64,000 nt of DNA from positions 1,240,001 to 1,304,000 of the forward strand of contig CADCXC010000044.1 of the NCBI GenBank assembly GCA_902806595.1, read 5' to 3'. The notes below the pieces were generated by a model. That model was not told the DNA's origin. It did not search any database and saw only the letters and a list, made by a program, of their open reading frames with translations. How positions within the stretch are numbered: position 1 is the first letter of the stretch; each line of letters begins with the position of its first letter. A program made the translations under genes and the position numbers. Shown piece after piece: positions 9,806 through 20,666 of this stretch. Source of the DNA: Pyrenopolyporus hunteri. Taxonomy: Eukaryota > Ascomycota > Sordariomycetes > Xylariales > Hypoxylaceae.

Positions 9806-11458
9806 CTAATAAATGGCGGTCATAAATAACGTAATTAACATCGCGACGTGGAGTGTCGGAGGTAAATCGAATAAACCGGCACATAGGGCTTTCATACTTG
9901 TACCACCAGATTCGCCGTCGGATGTTCCAGGGGAATCATCATTCGCCGAGCTTTGATTGATTGCGAAAGTTCTCTTTACTGCGGGTGTCAGGGCGTTGTT
10001 GACGAAATCTGGAGATCTCCAATCAGACCAGTCGTGGACCAATAGACCCCTATACGAAATTAGTTATGATACGGTCTAGGTTGTTTTTGGGGGGTAGTGT
10101 TAAACGGGCGATGCGTTTCGCGATATGTAAGAGATACTTCAAACGCTTCGAAACTTACCAATTCTCATCTTGGTCCTGAGCCCCTTCGCGGATGTAATAG
10201 CCTCCACCTAATTCCCATATCATCCAACCGGCATTTTCGGAAGGGACATAATCAAGTAGGCAAGAGACATACGGATCTTGCGCTGCCGACACATTCTGTA
10301 CCAAACCGAACTCTGTCAAGACCACCGGGAACTGAATCTTAGCCTCACCCGTTAATGCCTTGAAGCCAGCATTGGACAGCTTATCCCGGACCAACGTGCA
10401 GTTACTTGGACCTGGTCCGAGGATGTTGTCGTATGCGTGCAGTTCAAGGACTAGTTTATTTGCGTAACCCGAAAAGTCGTCCCGGTTGAATGTAGCTGAT
10501 CCAGGAGTAAGCGCCGTTCCATTAACCACGGGACTTAGATCCTGATCGGAATCCAGACCAGAGAGGAATATCAGAACATCCCCGTTAGCGTCGTGAATGG
10601 CAGCTGAGCCCTGTCTGATATAAGTGTACCAACGCTCCCAATTATAGGAACTACTGGCGAATGTGAGGTTGTTCAGGGGAATGCGAAGCTCGTTCCGCAA
10701 AGACATGGACGTGAGGCTCAGCCAAGCCTTCCCCTATTTGCCATCAGCGAGCTATCTCATCAGGAAATCAGGGTAGTACGCACACGATTCGCCATGAATG
10801 ACAGGCCTCGGGTCCAGTTCTCGACGTTGAAGAATTCGTCCCCCCACCAAGAGTTCCCGTCCAGGGGGCTACAACACCAGCCCGCCTTCGAGATATGATT
10901 ATCTAAGTGGAGGTAAATCTCCTGCCTCGCACACTCGGTCGCGATAGCGTCGTAGACCTTTCAACGTTCATTAGCCTGGTATCTACTATAATAAGAGCTT
11001 CCCTGCGGACGTTGGCCAACCTGCAATCTTGTTGTTTCCGTGTCGAAAGACGGGTTATTAGCAACGATCTTATTATACACATCTGTTCCATCCTCCCGGC
11101 CCAGGGCGTCAGTGAGGGCTTTGCTGATGGTAACGTCGGTCTCTCCATTATCATAATACTGGTCTATCATCTCAGTGGCATACGTGAGCCGAATAGTGTT
11201 CATGCCCAGGCTCTTGACGCGCGAAACGATGGATTCAATCGACTGATACTGTAAACCCTCCGGGATCATGGTGTCGAGCGACCCGGGCCAGTTTACGCCG
11301 ACGTACGTGATAGTTGAGCCGGCTGCATCGTGGATCCACCGGCCGGAAGTGACGAAAGGACCATTCGGCCAAGCCGCACGCGGCGTACTTGACGAAGCAA
11401 ACGCTCTGACAATGATAAGGAAGGTCGGTAGCCAGTACCGCAGTGCAAATTTTGCCAT
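9806..11458 (-). CDS. Secreted, GPI-type GH5 glycoside hydrolase (cellulase-like)
   Basis: Exons on the minus strand: 11458-11021, 10957-10784, 10733-10159 and 10049-9806 (introns of 63, 50 and 109 bp), giving 476 residues. A signal peptide covers about residues 1-22. GH5 landmarks follow in order: ITYVGVNWPG, GMNTIRLTYA, YLHLDNHISKAGWCC, then SMSLRNELR with Glu219 as the likely acid/base, LELHAYD with His303 and Tyr305, and LTEFGL with Glu345 as the likely nucleophile, then MIWELGGGYY. The last exon gives LLVHDWSDWRSP, then a Ser/Gly/Asp-rich stretch and a hydrophobic tail ending LITLFMTAIY, which fits a GPI-anchor signal. The expected role is hydrolysis of a beta-glucan or related polysaccharide at the cell surface; the substrate cannot be read from sequence. 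Joining exons 2 and 3 at 10784/10733 restores MANRGKAWLSLTSM, typical of this GH5 group. Confidence 0.9.
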
Positions 11459-12602
11459 TTTAAACGAATGTCGATGTTGGTGAGGATGGGATTGAAATTT
11501 TCAAGATCATGTTTCTAAACCTGAGTTCTGATTAATCGTGATAAACACGAGCAAACAGTTAGCAGCGCATAACCGTTTCATCGGCATCGTTTCGTATTTT
11601 AAAGCCAAGAAAAAGATTGCGCGTTAGTAGGCCGATCTCCTTCTAACTTGTCTTATTGGATGATAATTCCCGATTTCTAGTGGGGGTGGCCATAGCGAGC
11701 GGCCCGATATCTCCTGATCTTATGTGTAGAGAAGCTCAAGGCGAGGCGCAATTTGTAATGCGGAAACTTGTTCGAGTTGGCGACGACGAACGAGATGAGG
11801 GAATCCCCATATGCAAATGTGCTTAACCATATATTTATCTGCGCGAGGAGGAACATCCGCATAATTCCATACCGGGGAATACCAGCACCAAGGTTCACCA
11901 GGCATCAAAGTGGGTACCTAAGCAGCTAAGGCACCCCTGACATGGAAGATACATCCAATGTAACTCGGGAAGTTCCGCTGGCTTAGAGTCTCGTTTCCTC
12001 TTCTACTCTTTTTCTCTTTTTCCCTCTTTCATCATCATTGCTCTCGCCGAAGGCTCATAATATCATTCATCCATCCCCGGACGAATCACCCTCAACTCGT
12101 CGTTGGTACGCGCCTAAGTGGTTTGCCTTCTGTTTCCGATATTTTCCCATACGCTCGTTAATGTTTTGCCCGCTCATCTCAGGTGAGAGCCGCGCTCTGC
12201 AACATGGAACCTTGGCATCAGGTCGCCGTCGGAACATGTAGCTCTATAGTTCAAGTTTGCTAGGAGGCCCACAGCTTCTAGAACCCAATGGTCAGCACCA
12301 AGTCTCCTAGAGCCTCGTTTTAATGTGAGCATGTAAGCCATTCCGTGCCGTAGGGAAGGCGATTAGACGCAGTCTCCGGCGTCTTATAGGAGTCGCACCA
12401 TCACAGGCAACTCGTCCCCAGGACGCAATCCAAACAAAGTAGAGGCCCCTATATAACTTCAGGCACGCCGAATTATTGGGGGACGAGATTTCCACTGTCC
12501 CCCGCCGAATCTGTCGACCTGACTTAAGCGTCATTCGAGACCCGGTTCCGGAAAGTGGGCAATATATGGCGATATACGGGTCAAACGAGGCTAGAGTGCA
12601 AT
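11459..12602. other. Intergenic region, GH5 promoter side
   Basis: Upstream of the GH5 gene and downstream of the C2H2 gene, both on the minus strand. A pyrimidine-rich tract lies near 11,998-12,040 on the plus strand. No gene seen; the longest frames are short and motif-free. Confidence 0.5.
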
Positions 12603-13997
12603 TCAGTGCGGCCAGACTATATCGAGGTCGAGTAGGTAGGGAACATCTGACCCCTCGGGGAATGTAGTCGCCTCGCAATAGCCTGGTAATACTGCGAATT
12701 GCGATGTGGCTAAGGCGTCGGTCACTTCTAACGCACGCTCCTCGCTAGAATCGGCCGAGACGGCCTCGAAGGAGTTCGCGTACTCGACTACCATATCTTG
12801 GGAGCTATGCTCAGCCCCAACGTCAGTCTGAAGAGTACCGGCTCTTTCCCCTAGATTCGATGCCTGGTTAAATATGTCAAACGTATACCGATTATCTTCT
12901 TCACATCCCCCGTCATTCGTCCTATAGGTTTGACGCTCACCCTCCGACGAACCCGACGACCCCAACGAATCATTCGTCTTATGCCTTTCGTTTGCTATAT
13001 GCCGTTCGTCGCTTCGCATAGCGATACCTGAATCAACGGTTGGTGACGAAGGAGGACTATGAGAATCACAAGCTGGCTCGAGGGCCGTAGTATTGTCGCT
13101 CATCCACTGGTCAATGATGAGTTGCAATCCCTCTCCCAGGATCCCCCTTTTAAAAGCGGCCAGATCCCTTTCCTCGTGAGGGAGATTCCAGGTCACTACC
13201 CCCGTCGATTCCAAAAAGTCGGCCAACAGAGTTGGTCCTTGTGCTCCCATGAGGTCCTGAAAAACGCATAAATCGTCGGACAGCTCTCTGTCGCGGTAGG
13301 GCGTCCTTGGTCGGGGATGTGGAGAGAAGAGAGTATCAAAGACGGCAAACCACTGCTGTTCTTCTGGCATCTTCGAGGACACCCTCTGGCTAAGCTCTCG
13401 CCTCTGTTTCTCCGAGATACCTTCTATAGCTTTGTCAGGGCGATGGGTGCAATTTCTCAGCCCTATATGAGAATCCCTTTCATCCTCGTCTTCAAATATG
13501 TCATTACAGACTGGGCAATACAATGGTTTGCGATGGCAACGTGTTAAATGTTGTTTAACGTCGCGGACTCTAGCGAGGAAATACCTATAGCAATGGCGAT
13601 ATCGAACCGGATCTTTCTTCGCGAAGGGACAGGCGAGCCAGAGTCGGCGATCTTGTGGCCGCCGTTTGGTGAAACTCTTCTGGCTCTGTTTGTCTCCCGT
13701 AGCAGCGGAGGCACCGTTTTCCAGCCTACCACGCTTACGTGGGCGATTACCGTCTCCGTCAAGTTCAACTTGTTCAGATGGCGTTTCCTTGTTATCGATC
13801 ACTTGGGTTCTTTCATCCTGCTGACGCCCCCGCGCCTTCTGGTATGCTTTCATAACCACCTGCAGGAATGAATCCTTCAATTGAAATAACAGATGGTCTT
13901 CCTCAATTGGCGGTGTATCTGCTGAACAGATCGAATTCGGTGTTTCGGAATCTTCTGGAGCCCATAAAAATGTAATCTCGTATCCAGACCGGCCCAT
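12603..13997 (-). CDS. Fungal C2H2-type zinc-finger nuclear protein
   Basis: A single open frame of 464 residues. The first 110 residues are charged and carry a basic RPRKRGR stretch that could be a nuclear signal. A cysteine/histidine block then runs from about 120 to 190: LACPFAKKDP, RDVKQHLTRCH, LYCPVCND and the closing DSHIGLRNC. This C..C..H..H / C-x2-C..H..C arrangement is common in ascomycete-specific proteins where a first finger (CPF-K-P..C..RDVKQHL) precedes a second. A segment with FDTLFSPHPRPRTPY and later LIIDQWMS, also conserved in that group, follows. The C-terminal third is Ser/Glu/Asp-rich and probably disordered, possibly an activation region. DNA targets are unknown. The start is the first ATG. 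A further 5' exon is possible because an AG acceptor-like site lies immediately upstream. It points the same way as the GH5 gene. Confidence 0.75.
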   Translation of the reverse strand: MGRSGYEITFLWAPEDSETPNSICSADTPPIEEDHLLFQLKDSFLQVVMKAYQKARGRQQDERTQVIDNKETPSEQVELDGDGNRPRKRGRLENGASAATGDKQSQKSFTKRRPQDRRLWLACPFAKKDPVRYRHCYRYFLARVRDVKQHLTRCHRKPLYCPVCNDIFEDEDERDSHIGLRNCTHRPDKAIEGISEKQRRELSQRVSSKMPEEQQWFAVFDTLFSPHPRPRTPYRDRELSDDLCVFQDLMGAQGPTLLADFLESTGVVTWNLPHEERDLAAFKRGILGEGLQLIIDQWMSDNTTALEPACDSHSPPSSPTVDSGIAMRSDERHIANERHKTNDSLGSSGSSEGERQTYRTNDGGCEEDNRYTFDIFNQASNLGERAGTLQTDVGAEHSSQDMVVEYANSFEAVSADSSEERALEVTDALATSQFAVLPGYCEATTFPEGSDVPYLLDLDIVWPH

Positions 13998-15169
13998 CCT
14001 ATTGTGACGATGAGAAGCTTGATAGAGCGCCGCTCACTAAGACAAGGCCATACTTCCGAGCCGTCAAAATATTCCACTTGACAAGATATTTTCACGGCGG
14101 ACCTAATACGATAGGAGGTTCATCCTATGCGACCACCGAGGACGACGATGGAGATACTGCGGCAAATAGATTCGGAGACACTACATTCACGATTGTTCGT
14201 AGAATGCCCAGACCCAAGAGAGCAGCAGATATGTCCGACGCGGCTCGCCAGAATATAATGCAAGAGCACTACAGTGCTCTGATGCAACTCTACTCTGGTG
14301 ATGCGGATCTTGGCTATCGGCTATTGGACTACATCCAATTCGCACCGCATTAGCACTGTTGCCTGGTTCCGAGTCCGATTGCATTATGCATCCCCCGACT
14401 TGAGCCGCGCTCCATCCGCTATTACACCACCACCAACGGAGATGCGACTTAGCCACATCCCCCCGCATCCCGACCTTCTAAGTGCTGCCCATCACAACTT
14501 GAGGCTCTAGCAACGGCTTGCCTCGTGTTAAAGCCATACCCTACACCCAACCATTGCCTCACCCGATGATGAACAAAGGCTTACCAAAATCAAGAGGTCT
14601 ACACTCTAATGAAAGGTGAATAGAAGGCTATATTCAGTTATTCGTCGTTGGCAATAGAGTGATATCCATAAGGCAACTACTAATCGTTATTGTCTCGTAC
14701 CTCCGCAATCATATCTCGTACAGTTCCTTGCCGACTGCCGAAGACCTCGGGGACCTTTGAACTTTGCGTCTCCGAATGGTGATCTTCTCCAACATATATC
14801 CCACTGCGTAAACAAATATGGGGCCAATGGATTCGCCACTCAGAGGATAACTACCTAAGACGTGGGTTTTCGGCATTCACCGAAATATCTACCCTCCATA
14901 TCGATCTCACAGCAGAATTCTCCATCATTATTGATTCCCCACAACGATGCGTAGGGATTGCACCCAATCACAGCCCCTCAGGGCCCAGGCTCTCAAGACA
15001 CAGAAGCTGGGCGCATATAATTGGCCACTACCACCATACGTTAAGAGCTTGAGGTAGATACCCGACTGCCCGAACGGCCGAGCGCCACAGAAGTGTTGAA
15101 GCTCTCTTATCTCAATCCTCGGCCGGATATCACTCAGGCAATAATACCAGATAACATGTCACATACCTG

Positions 15170-15198
15170 GGTAGGTAGGTAGGTAGGTAGGTAGGTAG
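15170..15198. repeat. GGTA tandem repeat
   Basis: About seven head-to-tail copies of GGTA, running straight into a CTAAGGTACC/TACCTAGG palindrome that ends near 15220. Confidence 0.9.
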
Positions 15199-15870
15199 CT
15201 AAGGTACCTACCTAGGTAAGAGTAATCAATATTTCCTCTACGCAGGTAGGTACATAGGATTTTACCGCATTCCTCTGGAAATTAAGTGCTTATCCAAGCC
15301 TCTGTCGTACAGCCTTCTCCCACGGAGCCCAGCGGCTTAGCACAAGCCGGCCTCTTCCTCCAATTGTTCCAAGGTGTCCCACGCCTAAGGTGGTGACCGA
15401 CCACTCCTCAGACACCTTAGCATACCTGTACAACAAAGCTTCCTCGGAAGGGAGTTTCCGTAGCACAGTTCCGCCATAAGGTCATCCTACGTGCATATGC
15501 AATACAGTAATCTATCATTGAAAAAACTGGTCTTCATGTTAACTATGCATTTCGCCTTGCAACGGCAGCGCCCTCTTATAGGGTTCTTTCTATGGCTGTC
15601 TAATTAGGTACGTATAGCCTTTACGCCAGCTTGTACTGCTGAATTTGTCATAGCCATTGCATGGCTATTGCGATATCCCAACGGATACTGTTTAGTATTT
15701 CATGTAACATTCAGAATTCGCGTATGCTAAACCGTAGTGTTAATATATTACCGTGGAGATTCGACAATCTGAAAGACATTGTTTAGGTAGAGAAGGACTT
15801 GCCTCAAGGCCGGCCGTATGGTAAGGGAAATAAACCTATTTACATGAGCCATACCAAGTAACTACGCCGA

Positions 15871-15900
15871 ACCTACCTAGGTACCTAGGTAGATACCTAC
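15871..15900. repeat. CCTAGGTACC palindromic motif
   Basis: ACCTACCTAGGTACCTAGGT followed by AGATACCTAC. One of about eighteen copies in the window; others lie at 16053-16076, 16376-16407, 16446-16461, 16735-16757, 20472-20489, 28156-28172, 28562-28577, 34948-34964, 45825-45843 and 46286-46305. Confidence 0.85.
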
Positions 15901-17425
15901 ATCTAACAATCAATAATACCGGAAAAGAAAAGGGGACTGCCCACGAATATATTCCAGCAAGCCACGCCTCCAACCAAAGCGCAATCCTATATAGTGTATT
16001 GCTCTATCCGAGTTAGTAAATGCGGAGATTTCTATAAAAGTCGCATTGGTGATACCTAGGTACCTACCTAGGTACATGAGCGACACCAGAGCGGTGACGT
16101 AATTCAGTGCGGCCAGTTGAAGAATTGTGCTACAAGGTACCTATGTACCTCGAAAAGTCACGTTTGATTTATGGACTTAGACTCCGAATCTGGGGATACG
16201 GCATATGGTGGCTGACTTCGGAGTCAGATGCCAGATTCTACCTAGCAGCTGCCCGGGTGGTTCATATTAGGTGTGTTCAACGAAAGCAATCGAGTTATAG
16301 TATTCGAAACCCGTGGTCAAATGATTGGCTCATGCGGGGCTACATACGTACACGATACCCGAGTATCCAGACAGTTAGGTACATACCTAGGTAGGTACCT
16401 ACCTGGTAGCGCAATCCCCTTTTCCGCCAATAGGTACGTACATTAAGTACCTAGGTACCTATCATAATGCAAACACGAAGAGCTGGATCGGTGGCGAATG
16501 GGTACATGTATATCCAATGCAACTTGAAAGTCGCCGAAGAACGGGAGCTTGGGCAATCTCGTATCAAATAATCTCAGTGATCATCCTTTGAACGTTTGAG
16601 TCCCAAGAATTTCAGAAGTCCGATAGCTCATTTTCCGATGTTATTAATAGGTACAACCCATGTTGTATTAGCGATGACATCAGACGGAAGGGGAGCGTTG
16701 CGTTGAATAGAAGTATAACTATATACATAGTACATGTAGGTACGTACCTAGGTATACATATTATACCTGTCCCAGGTCCTCAATTTACTTCCGTTAGCTC
16801 CGACAATATATGTAATCGCAACTTCGAATGGGAGCCTTGTGCTACGGCACGCAAGGTACCCTCGAAAGCTTAATCTAGAAAGGTACTATAAAAGCACATT
16901 AGTGTGGATTGGCAGACTGGTCATCAGCGTGCTATCTAGCCGTGTTATCCATCCCAGGTACCGACGTGTGGTACATACACCCTTATCGATCGCGCTAGCG
17001 TCACCCACCTGCCATCAGACTGACCTATTACATATGACCTAGGTATAGCAGTCTAGGGGAGGCGTGCGTCTGTTAGGTACGTAACCTATCTAGCTTAGGT
17101 ACTGATGCTACCTGAATATAGGTACATGTTACCCTTAGAACCTCAGCCAGGTCTGGACGGCCTACCGCACGTACTATACCCACTGGGTCTTCGAGTTCCC
17201 CTTCCCAAAGATTACACCCCTACGTGCACTACGTGCAACCTGGGAACTTTCCTTTCAGCTACCCACATTTTGCTTTATTGCACTACATAACCACAACACC
17301 AAAGCCACCAAGGCCACCAAGGAAACGAATCATCGTCATTAACATAACATATCCCATTCTAAACCTATTAGGCAAAAGTTACGAGCTGGTCATCCCAGCC
17401 GGGGCAGCTCAGCCAGCTCTCGCAG

Positions 17426-17459
17426 GTTCTGTTCTGTTCTGTTGCGTTGCGTTGCGTTA
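17426..17459 (+). repeat. Tandem pentamers in the OSBP leader
   Basis: Three GTTCT units followed by three GTTGC units, about 95 bp before the OSBP ATG. Probably in the 5' leader or core promoter. Confidence 0.85.
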
Positions 17460-17552
17460 TAGTTGTTTCTTACCTGTTGGACCCTGAATACTTCTGTGTC
17501 TCGCCCGTCCGAGTTTTTATCCCTTCCATAGTGCATCACCATCCTCCTCATC

Positions 17553-19260
17553 ATGGCTACAGCCCCTCCACCCACCGCTCACGTCGACGAGGACGTCCCC
17601 CAAAATGAAGGGTCGAAACTCAAGACATTTATATCCATTCTACGAAGGTAAGCTTCGGTCATTCGTGTGTTCCCTTTCGCAATTTTGCGGGCGTGAGGAA
17701 GAGCGAGGGAGAGGGCAAACCTCACCGCCGCCCTGTCGGTCTCCATCCGTGATCGGAGGTTGCCTCGACGCAAAACAATAGGCAACCTTTCAACACACGT
17801 ACACATACACACACACACATATATATACCTATATACCTGTATATATGTTCAGCCGCTTAGCTATAACTTGCCACCCGTGAGCCCTACTAACGAGTCCCTT
17901 GCGCCTTAGATTTATAGGTGTTGCGGATCTCGCCGCTGTGCGTTTCTCCCTCCCGTCCCAACTCCTCGAGCCGACACCCAACCTGGAATATTGGAACTAC
18001 CTCGACAACCCAAGTGCGTTCGCCGCGATAGGTACATCGGACGAGCCGCTGGATCGCATGCTTGAGGTCTTGCGCTTCTGGTTTACCAAAGATTTGAAAT
18101 ACGTCAAGGGAAAACCGTGCAAGCCTTATAATTCTTGCTTAGGGGAATTCTTCCGGTGCAACTGGGAAGCCGAAGACAATGCGCCTCGGATCGACACCAA
18201 GAGCTTGGTAGCTGCTAATAGCGGCAATGCCAGCAGCGCATCCTCCGTCAAGTCATCCAGGGCCGCTGCCGATCCACGAACAGCATCTACCGTTTCCGTC
18301 GTTCAGACCACACCCAATCCGACCGGGCCGACTGTTAGGATATCGTATCTGACCGAGCAAACATCCCATCACCCCCCTGTCAGCGCTTTCTACGTCAGCT
18401 GCCCCGAGAAGGGTTTACATGCGAGGGGCTTTGATCAGATCAGCGCCAAATTCACAGGCACTACTATCAAAGTGTCTCCCGGCGAACATAACCTGGGCAT
18501 TTTCATCACCCTCGAGCGAAGGAATAACGAGACATATCAGCTGAAGCACCCTGCCGCACACTTGGGAGGGATTCTACGCGGCTCTCTAAGTGTCAGTGTT
18601 GGCGATTACGCCTACGTCACCTGCGCTCAGACGGGGTTAAAAGCAATTCTACACTACATTGAGGACGGCTGGCTAGGTCGGGCCCAAAATAAGATGGAGG
18701 GTGTCATTTTCAGATATGATCCCGAAAAGGATGACAAGGTTCGCATTAAGGACGTGCCAGATTCGGATGTCGTGGCGAGACTCGGGGGTGCATGGAAAGA
18801 TAGAATCGTCTTCACTCTAGGCCCCAAGCCACTGGTGAGTCCGCGTCATACCCAAAACACGGCCCTACATCCTCTAATCAGATGCTAACAATCCCTATTC
18901 TAGGATTCGCATCCACCAGAAAAGCGAATAACTATAATCGACCTCAATCCGCTTACTGTTGCGCCCAAAACAATACCCCCGAAAGAGAAACAGGCAGAGA
19001 ACGAGTCCTTGACGCTATGGGATGGCGTAACCCAGGCCATATTATCGAAACAGTTCTCAAAGGCCACCAACGTCAAGGTAGAGCTTGAAGAAAAGCAGCG
19101 AGAGAAAGCCAGAGAACGCGAGCGTAACAACGAGACCTGGAAACCAGTATTCTTCGACCAGGCAACCGACAAGAGGGGAACTCCCGACCTTACTGAGAAA
19201 GGCCGCCAAGTACTCGAGAGGGCGCAGAAGGGAGATTGGAGTTTAGAGGGGATCATTTAG
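17553..19260 (+). CDS. kes1: Oxysterol-binding protein, KES1/OSH4 type
   Basis: Exons: 17553-17647, 17910-18834 and 18904-19260 (introns of 262 and 69 bp), giving 458 residues. Short OSBP-related proteins of this type have no PH domain and swap sterol and PI4P between membranes at contact sites. The family signature EQxSHHPP is present as EQTSHHPP at residues 181-188. The N-terminal lid region is TFISILRRFIGVADLAAVRF. A Ser/Ala/Thr-rich insert (about 125-165) precedes the signature. The C-terminus has the usual charged helix (EEKQREKARERERN) followed by WKPVFF and a Trp near the end. The length is near that of yeast Osh4. Intron 1 carries a CA/TA microsatellite and the leader carries tandem pentamers, both described separately. 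The first ATG fits the Kes1 start. Confidence 0.93.
17792..17845 (+). repeat. CA/TA microsatellite inside OSBP intron 1
   Basis: An imperfect run of CA dinucleotides followed by TATATA words, lying wholly inside the first intron, which at 262 bp is the longest intron in the window. Confidence 0.8.
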
Positions 19261-20666
19261 AACCGGCCACACCCTCCAGGGCTAGATATAAAGCGGACAG
19301 ATAGGGCATCGCCAGCGCGCTATCATTACATACAGTCTTTGGTTTACGATACAGCATTCATGCTTCCTGGATGGCTTCGCTCACATATATACACGCATAC
19401 ATATACCGAACATGGGGATAAGGCATAGCAGCTTTGGCCAAAGCCGCACCTGGAGTTCTGTGCATTCACTCGACGTCTGCTTGTTTTTTTCTTTCGAGAG
19501 TAGACGCAAATTTGACTTTACCGGGCGTTCTAGGGGTATGTAGAGGATGATAGATAGGTCTTTTTCGGCAGTGGTTCATCAAGACACTCTACCATTGTAC
19601 CGGGCCATAATCGACAAGGACCCTCGTTTTATATACGAATTTCGAGTTTATCACGTACTGATATATAATTGGTATGTCTATGTTAGACTTATCCCATATA
19701 GACCTTCATACTATCGTTCGTTCAACTTCCCATCTTACATTTGATATTTACCGAATGTTCATGGTTAACTATAACTTGACAAGTAGAGTACGACAGGAGT
19801 CGCAAAATCTTAGCCTATACGTAAGTGTTAGTTATGGTCGATGTATGATGTATTTCGAGTACCCGAGTAAGGTTATACGGTGTCGCTAACATTTAAATCT
19901 CGTTTCTATAACGATCGCCATCCATCCCTTTTCATCGCCGACGAAGGTCCTTTATCTAAAAGCCCGTGCTTAACACAACCAGTTCAAACGTCAACCGGAA
20001 ACTTAACACTATCGTTCGTATTTCCAAGAGCGTTCTACCCAACCACAAGCCACATCCCCTCGCCCCTTCAGTTAGGTTCTAGCGCTAAAGCCATCTGTGG
20101 ATAGAAGAAAAGGGGGAAGCACGAACATGCCGTTTACGCAGCCTCCCATCTATACGAAGCAACCAGAAATATTGTTTACATCTCCGATACATAGATAGGT
20201 AATTAAATAGTGATTAAGACTTAAGTATATATATTGGGGCATTCCTTGGTTATATGGTCTTTAATTCCAGCCGAACCATAACCAACGTAGACCTGGGCTA
20301 ACGCTCACCTATTCAAACGGTACTCAGCCGGCCTGCGCACTTATGGTTTTAGTATTGTATGAAGTCGAATTCTGTCATTTGAGTAATAAGAGTCCGCACT
20401 CTTTTCTATCGCTCCCGTTACGAGAAAATAGCAATATATCGTCATAAAAATAAACGCCTCGTTTCGATGTAAAGGTACCTAGGTGGTAGTTATCTGGTTA
20501 CTACCTCCTTATAAGTGCACTTACTTCACTCTCAATGGTTCCTCGCCCAGGATACTCACACCATTTCCCCCATACACGGCATCCAAGGGGAGTCGCCCAA
20601 TTACCTGATTAATTGATTAGTATATTATCCAATAACCATATAATACCTCTAAAGACCTCCAACCTT
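19261..20666. other. Intergenic region between convergent OSBP and GH43 genes
   Basis: Shared 3' region of two convergent genes. AT-rich, no supported gene, and one palindrome copy near 20,480. Confidence 0.55.

Larger units (their letters stand above)
13998..17552. other. Gene-free stretch dense in CCTAGG palindromes
   Basis: 3.5 kb between the C2H2 gene and the OSBP gene. It holds the densest set of CCTAGGTACC-type palindromes and a GGTA tandem repeat (both listed separately). A 91-codon frame at 14078-14353 has no ATG start (it opens with TTG) and no known motif. The last 250 bases are the OSBP leader. Confidence 0.55.

Noticed and set aside
14078..14353. 91-codon plus-strand frame
   Set aside because: Opens with TTG rather than ATG, no known motif, no splice-linked neighbour.
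12600..16116. A 16-bp sequence (AATTCAGTGCGGCCAG) present at 12,600 and again at 16,101
   Set aside because: One shared 16-mer is roughly what chance gives in 64 kb; no flanking similarity.
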